Shown here: in pieces, positions 43,114 through 52,443 of the stretch
Layout: each line of letters opens with the position of its first letter
Numbering within the stretch: position 1 is the stretch's first letter
Source: Dyadobacter sp. CY343
Lineage (GTDB): Bacteria; Bacteroidota; Bacteroidia; Cytophagales; Spirosomataceae
Length of the DNA: 64,000 nt
Reading direction: 5' to 3'
Assembly: GCF_021390335.1 (NCBI RefSeq)
Contig: NZ_JAJUXK010000003.1
Location: 744,001 to 808,000 of the forward strand
Notes under the pieces: model-generated
The model's input: only the letters and a program-made list of their open reading frames with translations
What the model was told of the DNA's origin: nothing
The model's database searches: none
Program-made: the position numbers and the translations under genes

Positions 43114-43797
43114 TTATAAAGCCAGCCTTACCGCCTTCGCGTAATTAAATTTCGATTCCGGCGCGTCAATGATCGCCCCGACGCGGAAGAAGTATTGGCT
43201 TCCGGTTTTCAGCACATTGCTGTTCGCAGCCTGATCCAGTTCGATGCGGTAGGTTTTGTTAGGGTCGCTCGCAGCGTTGATTTCCTGCTCGGCCAGCGCA
43301 GTCCGCATCGGTTCGCCCACGGTCGGTTCGGGGTGCGCATACAAGCCGATCTTGCGGACATTATTGATAACAGTTTGCTGCAATTTGAAGCTGGCAACCA
43401 CTTTTGTCCCAACTTTTTCAATCTTCACATCTTTCACCCGAATGTAAGGCTGCACCTTGAGATCCAGCTGGGTGGCACCATTAACCTGCACATCCTGCGG
43501 GGTAACCGGCACAAAATTCCCCCGCACCGGCGCAATGCTGTACGTGTTGGAGAATACCAGATTATTCCGGTAAGAACCGTCATTTTTGAAGATCATCAGC
43601 TGCTTCGTCTGCGACTCATAACCATGCTCAATATACTCGATCGCGCTGCCCCGGATAATATCCTGCTCGACCGGCTCATTAGTCTCCGCATCCAAAATAG
43701 TCCCAAACAACTGCGCATCCGGCGCCGGATAATTATCAATACTGCATCCGGTAAGAAGGAGGAGCAGGAAGAAGAGATGTAGTTTTAGTGTTTTCAT
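43114..43797 (-). CDS. DUF3823 lipoprotein
   Basis: A 227-aa lipoprotein (lipobox LLTGCSID). The DUF3823 family begins with a carboxypeptidase-like beta domain (LFGTILDAETNEPVEQDIIRG) and continues with a second beta domain. It is almost always encoded beside SusC/SusD and is probably a surface glycan-binding subunit. Here it follows SusD after a purine/pyrimidine-rich repeat of about 260 bp and precedes the GH99-like gene by 11 bp. Confidence 0.9.
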   Translation of the reverse strand: MKTLKLHLFFLLLLLTGCSIDNYPAPDAQLFGTILDAETNEPVEQDIIRGSAIEYIEHGYESQTKQLMIFKNDGSYRNNLVFSNTYSIAPVRGNFVPVTPQDVQVNGATQLDLKVQPYIRVKDVKIEKVGTKVVASFKLQQTVINNVRKIGLYAHPEPTVGEPMRTALAEQEINAASDPNKTYRIELDQAANSNVLKTGSQYFFRVGAIIDAPESKFNYAKAVRLAL

Positions 43798-43813
43798 AGT
43801 TGGTTAGTTATAA

Positions 43814-44075
43814 GGTTGGGGAAGAAAGGGAGGAAAGGGAGGATGGAGGAACGGAGGAAGGAGGAACGGAGGAAGGAGGAAGGAAGAAGGAAAGAGGAAA
43901 AAGGAAGAAGGAAGAAGAAAAAGGAGATATAAACATAGTAATCCGGTTAAAACGTTGTATTTATCTTCAATGCAATAAATTATAAAGTTCTTCTCCTTTC
44001 TCCCTTTCTCCCTTTCCTCCCTTTCCTCCCTTTCCTCCCTTTCCTCCCTTTCCTCCATCCTCCCTTCCTCCCTCC
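43814..44075. repeat. Purine/pyrimidine-rich inverted repeat
   Basis: The plus strand has a G/A tract (about 43814-43930, GGAGGAACGGAGGAAGGAGG-type units) and then a C/T tract (about 43991-44075) with 9-bp units CCTCCCTTT repeated at least five times. The two tracts are complementary, so the transcript could form a very long imperfect hairpin around an A/T-rich loop of about 60 bp. It lies within an operon, between the SusD stop and the DUF3823 start. Confidence 0.8.
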
Positions 44076-45970
44076 TAATACTGCGGATTCTGTATCAAAC
44101 CATTCGCTCCTATTCCCGGAATATACCGGTAGTATTGCTTGTAGTCGAAGGTGGAAGGGTTGCTTCGGGCTACGTTGGTGCGGATGAAAATGTATTTGGC
44201 GGGGGTTACGCGCAGGTCCAGGACTGGCAGGATCGAGTGGCGCATGGTGTTGTTGAAAGTAGTGTGGTACTCGCGCCTTCTGATCAGATCCCAGAAACGT
44301 TTGTTCTCGAAAGCCAGCTCTACCCTTCTTTCCCGGATCACATTGTCGATCGTAAGCGGAATGTCGGTTTTATGTCCGGCCCGGTGGCGGATATCGTTGA
44401 GCGCTTTTGCTCCCTTCACTTTATCACCCGTACCGCTTTCCACGATCGCTTCGGCATAGTTGAGCAGGATTTCGGCGTAACGGAAATCAGCAAAGTCGGT
44501 GATCGACTGGTTCCAGCCCGGCGCTACATTTACGCCTTCATTCAAAAATTTCTTGAAACTCACACCTGTCCGGGTATTGTTGCCGCCCCAGGTATCGAAA
44601 CCAGAATATTGGGTCCTGTCAGCGGCTCCGTACGTATAATAGGTTTTCCCGTTGACAGTAAAAGGTTCGCCGCCCATGATCTGGGCATTGCCGTCGGGTC
44701 TGATAAAACCGGCTTGAATGACAATTTTCTGTCCTTTCCAGTTGGTACCCGGCAATATCATTGTCGCCCACATCCGTGCGTCTTTGCCTTTAAATATATC
44801 ATTCGGCCCCTCGTACCGCTTGTATTGTTTCGACGCATTGAATCCGTTGTAATCGTTCAGATCATTTCCGGCCTCCGTCGTGACGATCGGCGCGCTGGCT
44901 CCGGGCTTGTCGTAGCTTTCATAAGCGTCCATCAGTTCCAGCGTTGGGTTCATGCGGCCCGGGTGCGGCCAGCCGTTTGCAGTCTGGTTTGGCTGAAACC
45001 AGATCCCGTAGTTGTGACCCGTTCCTGAGCCTGGCCTTGCATATCCTTTGATAAAAATGACTTCTTCCGGCGCATTGTTAGGATCTTCAAAAAGCAGCCG
45101 ATAGTTGTTGGCCGCTTCTTCCGGATTGGCCGGATTTGCACGAAACAATGCGAATTTCCCCGAACTCATAATCGCCTCCGAAGCATCGGCGGCAGCCTTG
45201 TAGTATTCGGCAGCAGCGGATTTATCCAAACCTACCAGCTTTTGATCGACAGCAGTACCGGATATCGGCGAGCGATCCCCATACTTGGCCAAAGAGGCCG
45301 CATGCAGCGCAGCGCGCGATTTTAGTGCATAAGCTACCCATTTTGTCGCCCGTCTTTCGCCGCCCGGCCACGATTCCGCCAGGTTAGCAATAGCCAGATC
45401 ACATTCTTTTAGTACAAAATCCCACGTTTCCTTCTCGGTACTTCTCGGCACTTTCAAAGCCTCTACATCTCCGTCATATTTCTGAACGGAAGTGATCAGG
45501 GGAACACCGCCATATCTTTTTACCAAAGCAAAATAGGTGTAAGCGCGGATGAATGAACTTTCGCCGATCAGCGCCTTTCTTTCATCGTCGGTCACATCCA
45601 GCGTCGGGATAATGTCGATCAGGATATTGGTGTCGCGGATCAGCTTGTAACCCTGGTCCCACCACTGGAAATCATCATTTCCGATAAAATCACCGAACTC
45701 TGTATGTACCGCCTCGTCGGTAACCATCGCAGGCGCAAAGCCGCCGTTGTTGGGGTCGCCCGTATTCCAGTTGAAACCCTGCCTGAAAAACGTAAAGTCT
45801 TCGATCGGCAGCTGGTAGTAAAGGTTGGCCATATATAATTTGACACCCTCGGGATTCGAGAACAGGTTTTCGCCCTGCAACTTGTCGAGCGGCTGCTTGT
45901 CGAGAACATTTCCGCAACCTAATGCGAAAAGGAAAACGAGCAGTAACGCTGTATTTTTAATCATTTTCAT
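44075..45970 (-). CDS. SusD/RagB-family lipoprotein (GH99/GH43 locus)
   Basis: A 631-aa lipoprotein, lipobox FALGCGN. SusD pattern: LDKQPLDKLQGENLFSNPEG, SSFIRAYTYFALVKRYGGVP, FADFRYAEILLNYAEAIVE, RRVELAFENKRFWDLIRRRE, and an ending with IPGIGANGLIQNPQY. It is longer than usual SusD proteins, with inserts in the middle. It is the surface partner of the SusC at 45982, which starts upstream on the same strand. The stop codon lies at the edge of the pyrimidine-rich repeat. Confidence 0.95.
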   Translation of the reverse strand: MKMIKNTALLLVFLFALGCGNVLDKQPLDKLQGENLFSNPEGVKLYMANLYYQLPIEDFTFFRQGFNWNTGDPNNGGFAPAMVTDEAVHTEFGDFIGNDDFQWWDQGYKLIRDTNILIDIIPTLDVTDDERKALIGESSFIRAYTYFALVKRYGGVPLITSVQKYDGDVEALKVPRSTEKETWDFVLKECDLAIANLAESWPGGERRATKWVAYALKSRAALHAASLAKYGDRSPISGTAVDQKLVGLDKSAAAEYYKAAADASEAIMSSGKFALFRANPANPEEAANNYRLLFEDPNNAPEEVIFIKGYARPGSGTGHNYGIWFQPNQTANGWPHPGRMNPTLELMDAYESYDKPGASAPIVTTEAGNDLNDYNGFNASKQYKRYEGPNDIFKGKDARMWATMILPGTNWKGQKIVIQAGFIRPDGNAQIMGGEPFTVNGKTYYTYGAADRTQYSGFDTWGGNNTRTGVSFKKFLNEGVNVAPGWNQSITDFADFRYAEILLNYAEAIVESGTGDKVKGAKALNDIRHRAGHKTDIPLTIDNVIRERRVELAFENKRFWDLIRRREYHTTFNNTMRHSILPVLDLRVTPAKYIFIRTNVARSNPSTFDYKQYYRYIPGIGANGLIQNPQY

Positions 45971-45981
45971 TGTTACAGCTG

Positions 45982-48900
45982 TTAAAATTTAACGTTAATA
46001 CCAAAGTTGTAGCTCCTCGTCACCGGGTAAGTGAGCCCCGCGCCAAACAGTCCCTCGATTTTTTCAGGGTCAAAAGGCTTCACGAACGGATCGGCCCAGG
46101 TGAAGATATTGTGCGCATTTCCATACACGCGAACATCCTGAATACCAATCTTTTTCAGCCACGGAATATTGAAGGTGTAGCCCAGCTGCGCACTTTTGAA
46201 ACGCAGGTAAGAAGCATCTTTCCGCCACGCCGAGCTCTCCGCATACATCGCGCCCACATTGTAATTAAAACGCGAAGCAGGCCAGGTACCCGGAATCCAC
46301 TGATTATCTTCCGACAAATGCCAGCGGTCGTAGAAATACTCCGGTGTGTTTCCGCGGAAGGCAAAAACCTCTGCATAAACCTCCCGGAACCGCACGCTGT
46401 ATTTACCCGAACCCTGAAACAATGCCGTGAAATCGAAACCTTTCCATTCCGCATTCAAAGTCACGCCGTAGTACATTTTCGGATCGCCGCCGAAAAAGAG
46501 CGGCATTGCGTCGTTTCCGTCGATCACGCCATTTCCGTCCACATCCTTATACCGGAAATCCCCCGGAAGCTCGCGGGTATTGCCCAGGTCGCCGTTCTGG
46601 ATCGGCGCGTAAATCACTTCGTCCGCATTCTGAAACTGTCCTTCCAGTTGGTAGGCCCACACCACGTCGTTCCAGCGGTTGGCTGCCCCGCCGCGCCATT
46701 TGTCCATACTGCTCAGAAAGTCGCCGCGCTCCACGTACCGGTTCATGGTCCGGGCGCAGTTGAAATTTCCGGAAATACCATATTTGAAATCGCGGATCCG
46801 GCCGCTGTAACCTGCCGAAAGCTCGATCCCGCGAACTCGGTCGCTATTCAGGTTTTCTTCGGGTAAAGTTCCGCCAAACGTATTAGGTAAAGACACGTTT
46901 CTCCGCGCCAGCAGCCCTTTTCTGTCTCTCTGGTAAATGTCAAAGGTGAAGTCTACTTTATTGTCAAAAAGGCCCACATCGATTCCGATATCCTGGATAT
47001 TGGATTTAAACCACGTTAGTTTTTCGTTTACAATCGCCGGTGAAGCGGCTCCCGTGGTATAGTTTCCATTGTTAAATTCATAACCGCCGCCGCCGGTGAG
47101 CGAAAAGCCGGGCACATATTGGAACGGCGCGCCTGCATCAGCTCCCACCAATCCGTAAGATCCTCTCAGTTTCAGCATCGAGATCAATGGAATGCGCTTC
47201 ATGAATTCCTCTTCGGAAATCCGCCAGCCAGCCGAAACCACCGGGAAAAGTCCCCAGCGACGATCGGGGTGATAGCGGTAAGAACCATCGTACCGCGCCG
47301 CAACTTCCAGCAGGTATTTTTCCTTGAAATCGTAATTCAAACGTCCCACCAGTGATTGGCTCGCATATTCACTTTCAGAACCATTTGTTGTCTGGTTATT
47401 CAACCCCGCCTGATCGATCTGATCATTCGTGTAAAATGCATATTCGCGTCCCAGCCCCGCCCAGCGGTTTTTGGATTCCTGCTGTTCGTAAACAAGCGTC
47501 GCGCCGAGGTTGTGGTTTTTGGCGATAACCGTATTGTAAAACAGCTGCCCCTGAAAAGTGACGCGGTTATTATCGGAAAAATTATTGCCGATACGCGAAG
47601 GGTTCCGCTGCTGGTGCGCCGTATATTTATCCAGCGTAGCATCGTAGGAATACACGTTATAACTCTTCGAAACCGACTTGTTGCGGTAGTTATTGCTATC
47701 ATAAGCGACCAACCCTTTCACCCGTAACCCAGGCACAAAAGGAACTGTATAGGTCAATGCAAAAGTGGATTGAAAAAATTTGTTCACATCCTCGCTGTAC
47801 CCCGTCAGGTCGCCGTTTGCAAGCGCTACCGGATTATAGCCGCCGCTCAATAGTGCAGGATATCTTGGATTATCGTTTGCAAAAGGCCGCTCCGTGGCAA
47901 GTGCAATGCGGGTACCTTTGTAAATGTTGAAAAAGTTATCTCCCGGCTGGTCCCGCTTATCAAACAACCCTGACAGGATGATATCGGCTTTCAGGTTTTT
48001 GGTCAGATCAATACCGATATTAGTCCGGAAAGTGTATTTCTGATACCCCATATCCTTGCTTTTCAGCAGGCCGCCTTCGTTCTGATAACCAAAACTCGCG
48101 AAATAGGTCGCCGCACCTTCACCGCCCGAAGCTGAAATAAAATGCTGCTGCTGCGCCGATGATTTGTTGAGTACTTGCTTGTACCAGTCGGTACTTTCAT
48201 AGCCCGGCGCGCCAGCCCTGAACTTCTCGATCTCTTCGGGCGAATACACCGGATTTTCACCCAGATTTTTCGCCGCATCATTCCGCATTTCAGCCCATTG
48301 CAATGCATTCGTCATGGTCGGCACGTCGGTCGGACTTTGTCTTCCGTAAACTGCATTGTAACTAAACTGCGGCTTTCCTTTCTTGCCTTTTTTCGTAGTC
48401 ACGATCACAACCCCGTTTCCTGCACGGATACCGAAAATAGCAGCCGAAGCATCTTTCAGTACCGAAATGCTCTCAATATCGTCCGGATTGATCTTTTGAA
48501 ATTCATACCCGCCGTCGCGCGCCACGCCGTCTACCACATACAGGGGTTCACCGAAACCGCGGATATTGATATTGGTACTGAAAGAGCCTGGTTCACCCGA
48601 ATTCTGGCGGATCTGAACCCCGGCGATCTTGCCCTGCAAGCTCTGCGCAAGGCTGGTATGGGTTGTGGTTTTGATCTGCTCGGTAACGATATTGGAAATC
48701 GCGCCGGTCAAAGTTTGCTTTCGCTGGGTACCATAACCCACCACTACTACCTCGTTCAGCTCGTCGGTGCTCAACTCCATTTTAATATCGAAAACGGTTT
48801 GGCTACCCACCGTAATCTCCTGGCGCCGGTAACCCAGAAAGCTCACGATCAATACCGATCCTGAACGAGGGACAGACAGCGAAAATTTACCGTCCGCGTC

Positions 48901-49125
48901 GCTTGTGGTACCTTTCGCAGTGCCTTGCAAAACGATGCTCGCACCCGGAATGCTCAGGTTCTTTTCATCCCTCACCTCCCCTGAAATCGTCACGTCGCCA
49001 CTTGCATTTTGCGCCAGCGAGCGACTATTCATCGTTAAAATCAGACAGCAGCAAATGCCTGCGTACCTGAGTAATTTTTGGAAATTCTTTAAAACTTCCC
49101 GTTTTAATAAAAGTTGATTTTCCAT
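45982..49125 (-). CDS. SusC/RagA-family TonB-linked outer membrane protein
   Basis: A 1047-aa SusC. The N-terminus has about 15 extra residues before the hydrophobic signal part (YAGICCCLILTMNSRSLAQ). Carboxypeptidase-regulatory-like domain (about 44-125), the motif LNEVVVVGYGTQRKQTLTGA, plug with EPLYVVDGVARDGGYEFQ and LKDASAAIFGIRAGNGVVIV, and a barrel ending RSYNFGINVKF. No STN domain, so it does not signal to an anti-sigma factor. It is the first gene of the glycan operon with SusD, DUF3823, GH99-like and GH43. Confidence 0.95.
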   Translation of the reverse strand: MENQLLLKREVLKNFQKLLRYAGICCCLILTMNSRSLAQNASGDVTISGEVRDEKNLSIPGASIVLQGTAKGTTSDADGKFSLSVPRSGSVLIVSFLGYRRQEITVGSQTVFDIKMELSTDELNEVVVVGYGTQRKQTLTGAISNIVTEQIKTTTHTSLAQSLQGKIAGVQIRQNSGEPGSFSTNINIRGFGEPLYVVDGVARDGGYEFQKINPDDIESISVLKDASAAIFGIRAGNGVVIVTTKKGKKGKPQFSYNAVYGRQSPTDVPTMTNALQWAEMRNDAAKNLGENPVYSPEEIEKFRAGAPGYESTDWYKQVLNKSSAQQQHFISASGGEGAATYFASFGYQNEGGLLKSKDMGYQKYTFRTNIGIDLTKNLKADIILSGLFDKRDQPGDNFFNIYKGTRIALATERPFANDNPRYPALLSGGYNPVALANGDLTGYSEDVNKFFQSTFALTYTVPFVPGLRVKGLVAYDSNNYRNKSVSKSYNVYSYDATLDKYTAHQQRNPSRIGNNFSDNNRVTFQGQLFYNTVIAKNHNLGATLVYEQQESKNRWAGLGREYAFYTNDQIDQAGLNNQTTNGSESEYASQSLVGRLNYDFKEKYLLEVAARYDGSYRYHPDRRWGLFPVVSAGWRISEEEFMKRIPLISMLKLRGSYGLVGADAGAPFQYVPGFSLTGGGGYEFNNGNYTTGAASPAIVNEKLTWFKSNIQDIGIDVGLFDNKVDFTFDIYQRDRKGLLARRNVSLPNTFGGTLPEENLNSDRVRGIELSAGYSGRIRDFKYGISGNFNCARTMNRYVERGDFLSSMDKWRGGAANRWNDVVWAYQLEGQFQNADEVIYAPIQNGDLGNTRELPGDFRYKDVDGNGVIDGNDAMPLFFGGDPKMYYGVTLNAEWKGFDFTALFQGSGKYSVRFREVYAEVFAFRGNTPEYFYDRWHLSEDNQWIPGTWPASRFNYNVGAMYAESSAWRKDASYLRFKSAQLGYTFNIPWLKKIGIQDVRVYGNAHNIFTWADPFVKPFDPEKIEGLFGAGLTYPVTRSYNFGINVKF

Positions 49126-49365
49126 ATTATCCGTTTAAATCCAGTTTCATTTTTGACTGATCCATAGGTGAGCACGTGGTTTCTGATCTGTACTTTGGTT
49201 GGCCGAACCATGGGTCCAAATAAAGGCGGGCACTATTAAGAAATCGTTAATAAAAAATTAACAGCGCCTGAAAACGCATTAATTTTTTAATTATCTGGAT
49301 AAAAAATAGAGAAATTGGAAGAATACGGGCTAAGGGGAGGCTTGCCGGCAAATTTGTGCACAAGC
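49126..49365. other. A/T-rich upstream region of the SusC/D-GH operon
   Basis: About 240 bp without a gene, A/T-rich near 49240-49320. It must hold the promoter and operator of the SusC operon on the minus strand. The best -7 candidate on the minus strand is TTTATTTG (49217-49224 in plus coordinates); I found no matching -33 element. A binding site for the Kelch/SARP regulator would be expected here. Confidence 0.4.
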
Positions 49366-49407
49366 AAAAACTCCCGCAGCCCCAACTAAAACGTCGGACT
49401 GCGGGAG
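49366..49407 (-). terminator. Intrinsic terminator of the galactonate dehydratase operon
   Basis: On the minus strand, CTCCCGCAG (49407-49399) pairs with CTGCGGGAG (49379-49371) over a 19-base loop and is followed by TTTTTGC. It lies 29 bp past the dehydratase stop codon and ends the long sigma-to-dehydratase transcript. Confidence 0.85.
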
Positions 49408-49435
49408 CTGAAAAAGTATAATAAAAGCTAGCGGA

Positions 49436-50584
49436 TCACCATTCCGCGGCGCTGCCGTCTTCGTGTTTCCAAAGCGGGTTTTTCCAGTTGTGACCCACCT
49501 GGGCCATTTTGCGGACCTGGTCTTCATCCACCTGAATGCCGAGCCCCGGCCCCGAAGGAATTTTGACAAAACCAGCGTCATAAGAAAACACTGATTTGTC
49601 CGTCAGGTAGTCCATCAGATCACTCCCCTGGTTGTAGTGAATACCCAGACTTTGCTCCTGGATAAATGCATTGTGACAGGTAGCGTCGACTTGCAAACAG
49701 GCCGCCAGCGCGATCGGGCCGAGCGGACAATGCGGCGCGGCAGCCACGTCGAAAGCCTCGGCCATAGAAAGGATCTTCTTGCATTCAGTAATCCCGCCCG
49801 CGTGCGACAAATCGGGCTGAATGATATCCGCATAACCCTGCGTCAGCAGATTTTTAAAATCCCAGCGGCTGAACATCCGCTCGCCCGTCGCGATCGGAAT
49901 GCAGGTATGGTTCGCAATTTCGCGCAGCGCCTCGTTGTTTTCGGGCAAAACGGGTTCCTCGATAAACATCGGACGGAATTGTTCCAGCTCCTTCGCCAGT
50001 ACTTTTGCCATCGGTTTATGCAGCCTGCCGTGAAAATCGACGCCGATATCGAGCCCGTAACCAACTGCCTCCCTTATCGAGGCCACGCGCAGGAGAACCA
50101 GATCGATCTTTTCGTAGGAATCGACGTACTGCATTTCGTCCGTCGCATTCATTTTGATCGCACGAAAGCCGCTGTCGAGCGCCAGCTTCGCCGCATTCGC
50201 CACGTCAGCCGGACGGTCGCCGCCGATCCACGAATATACCTTGATCTTGTCCCGGCATTTACCGCCAAGCAGCTGATAAACAGGCGCATTGTAAAACTTA
50301 CCCTTAATATCCCAGAGTGCCTGGTCAATACCCGCGATCGCGCTCATCAGGATCGGGCCGCCGCGGTAAAATCCGCCCCGGTACATCGTATTCCAGTGGC
50401 CTTCAATATCCATCGGATCCTTGCCGATCAGCGTGTCCATTAGTTCGATCACAGCCGCTTTCACCGTCGCAGCCTTGCCTTCGATCACCGGCTCGCCCCA
50501 GCCGATGATACCTTCGTCGGTTTCAATTTTAAGAAATAGCCACCGCGGCGGCACCTGGAATAACTCGTAGCTCCTGATTTTCAT
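49436..50584 (-). CDS. dgoD: D-galactonate dehydratase
   Basis: A 382-aa enolase-superfamily protein that closely resembles E. coli DgoD along its whole length (start [20 protein letters not shown]; end [14 protein letters not shown]). The key residues are in the same positions: metal ligands Asp183, Glu209 and Glu235, and the acid/base residues His185 and His285. It should convert D-galactonate to 2-dehydro-3-deoxy-D-galactonate in the cytoplasm. It is the last gene of an operon with a PQQ sugar dehydrogenase and two FAD oxidoreductases. The kinase and aldolase for the next steps are not in the window. Related sugar acids are possible substrates. Confidence 0.9.
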   Translation of the reverse strand: MKIRSYELFQVPPRWLFLKIETDEGIIGWGEPVIEGKAATVKAAVIELMDTLIGKDPMDIEGHWNTMYRGGFYRGGPILMSAIAGIDQALWDIKGKFYNAPVYQLLGGKCRDKIKVYSWIGGDRPADVANAAKLALDSGFRAIKMNATDEMQYVDSYEKIDLVLLRVASIREAVGYGLDIGVDFHGRLHKPMAKVLAKELEQFRPMFIEEPVLPENNEALREIANHTCIPIATGERMFSRWDFKNLLTQGYADIIQPDLSHAGGITECKKILSMAEAFDVAAAPHCPLGPIALAACLQVDATCHNAFIQEQSLGIHYNQGSDLMDYLTDKSVFSYDAGFVKIPSGPGLGIQVDEDQVRKMAQVGHNWKNPLWKHEDGSAAEW

Positions 50585-50622
50585 TTCAATAAATTATTTT
50601 AAAGTAATTAAAAGACAATCAA

Positions 50623-52332
50623 TCACTTAACTGCCTCTGTAAATGCATTTTTAATGCGGCGGATCTTTCCGTCGGGTTTCGTCATCACATACATTTCCTT
50701 CGTAACCCGGTCATATTCGATCCGGACATCTACCCTTTTCGACCCGGTCAGCTCGACCAGATTACTATCTTTTCCATTTTCTGAAATCACCAGTTCATGA
50801 ATCGTCGGGTCGCTCAGTTTTTTATCCATATTGATATAGAAGAGCTTTCCCGTGGCAATATCCCCGAAAACGTATTTGTTTTTTAGCGCAGCAATATCCC
50901 CTTCATACACATGGCCGCCGCTGATCGCCGTACCGTCGTAATGGTCGTACAATGCAAAAGGGCGTATAAATTGCAGTGAATCCGCGCCGGTAATCTTGAA
51001 CACATTTTTGAGGTCTTTGCTTGAAATACCGTAGTTGCCTTCCCGGACGTTCCACCCGTAATCTCCCCCTTTCACAACCAGATTAATCTCCTCGAAATTT
51101 GATTCACTTACTTCCGAGCTGAACAGTTTTCCTTCATACCACGTCATTCTGTGCGGATTCCGGAAACCGTAAGCGTAAATTTCTTTATAAATATCCTTGT
51201 CCTTTCTGGCTGAAAACGGATTGTCTTTGGGGATACCATAATTTCCGTTACGGCTGTTTTTCCCAAGTGGATCGATGCGGAGAATGGTACCGAGGGGCGA
51301 TTTCAAGGTGTGACAAAGCCCGGGATAGCCGCTGATCGTGGAAGAGCCGTCGCCAATCCCGATGTACAGTAGCCCGTAATCTTTGTTTTTCTTACTTATT
51401 CCAGGTTGAAATGCGATTTCCTGAACTCCATGCACTGCTCCCGGTACATTTACCCGCAGCAACTCTCGCCGGAAACCCTCAAAAACAGGACTTTTCACAT
51501 CCTTCATTTTCCATTCTGAAACCACCCACTGCATGGCGACTTTAATGCTGTCGTGTAATTCGTAATCAGCAGACTTACCCTTATAAGCTTCGGTATGTGT
51601 AATGTAAATCAATCCGTTGCGCTGGTAATCGGGATGAAATGCAAAGCTGCCCAGACCTGTACCCAAGCCGGGTTCGTTGATAAAATCGGCGACGAGATCA
51701 CGAATATCGAGAAAGGTTTCAACCTGCCTGTTTTGAACTTTATAAATAAGCCCACGCTGGTCGCTTACAAAGAGGGAGCTGTCGCCCGCTGGTCCCGGCC
51801 GGGTAAATGCAATGCGTGTCCGCGGCATTTTTTTGCTTGAAAAAGGAATGGTGACAAAATCTTCCAGCTCAATCTTCAAGCCCGATTTCGTAATGGGCGC
51901 AGCAAGCCTGGCAGGTTTCGCGCCTGTGCCGATCGTGTCCACGACGAGCGGTTTCAGGTCGAGCGATTTGGTCTCGGCATCGAGGTAAGAGATAATGGAT
52001 TTGATCTCCTCGTCTTTCAGGAAATCAAAAGGCGGCATCACCATTTTGAAGCGTCGCGCAAGTGCTACCGCGCGCTTGTCGCCCTTTTCAATGACCGCAT
52101 GCGGGTTTTTAATAAAACTGATCAGTTCTGTATTCGAGAAAATGCGGGTAACGCCGCCTAGGCGCGGCCCCATTTCTTCGGCCTCCAAAGCATGGCAGGA
52201 AGCGCAGTAGGTAGTGAAGAGTTCCTTGCCGGCCGTCGCAGAAACGGAGGTCGCCGGGCTGACCTGACTGAAAGAGGAACTGGTGAAAATTGTGGCGAGA
52301 ACGAAGGCAACAAGGTACTTCTGAATCTTCAT
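50623..52332 (-). CDS. Cytochrome c / PQQ-dependent sugar dehydrogenase fusion
   Basis: A 569-aa secreted protein, signal peptide 1-22. Residues 32-122 are a cytochrome c with CASCH (Cys43, Cys46, His47) and a Met ligand in MVMPP (Met97 or Met99). Residues about 150-560 are a six-bladed propeller of the glucose/sorbosone dehydrogenase family (GLGTGLGSFAFHPDYQRNGL, AYGFRNPHRMTWYEGKLFSS, GDYGWNVREGNYG). It should oxidise an aldose at C1 to the lactone or acid in the periplasm, with electrons passing to the fused haem. It lies between the FAD oxidoreductases and the galactonate dehydratase, so the substrate may be galactose-like. Confidence 0.9.
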   Translation of the reverse strand: MKIQKYLVAFVLATIFTSSSFSQVSPATSVSATAGKELFTTYCASCHALEAEEMGPRLGGVTRIFSNTELISFIKNPHAVIEKGDKRAVALARRFKMVMPPFDFLKDEEIKSIISYLDAETKSLDLKPLVVDTIGTGAKPARLAAPITKSGLKIELEDFVTIPFSSKKMPRTRIAFTRPGPAGDSSLFVSDQRGLIYKVQNRQVETFLDIRDLVADFINEPGLGTGLGSFAFHPDYQRNGLIYITHTEAYKGKSADYELHDSIKVAMQWVVSEWKMKDVKSPVFEGFRRELLRVNVPGAVHGVQEIAFQPGISKKNKDYGLLYIGIGDGSSTISGYPGLCHTLKSPLGTILRIDPLGKNSRNGNYGIPKDNPFSARKDKDIYKEIYAYGFRNPHRMTWYEGKLFSSEVSESNFEEINLVVKGGDYGWNVREGNYGISSKDLKNVFKITGADSLQFIRPFALYDHYDGTAISGGHVYEGDIAALKNKYVFGDIATGKLFYINMDKKLSDPTIHELVISENGKDSNLVELTGSKRVDVRIEYDRVTKEMYVMTKPDGKIRRIKNAFTEAVK

Positions 52333-52443
52333 ATTGATCGAAAACAGGCCTTAGGAATTTGGTGCCGCTATATTAGCTATTATTTTCGATCCTGTCCCTT
52401 TAAAATCAGGTCCGCCGTAGTGCCGGCGAACCTGACTGAATGC

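Noticed and set aside
44135-46866. Two antisense frames of nearly 300 codons under SusD and SusC
   Set aside because: Same reason: G/C-rich third positions open the opposite strand. The sense frames have clear family motifs.
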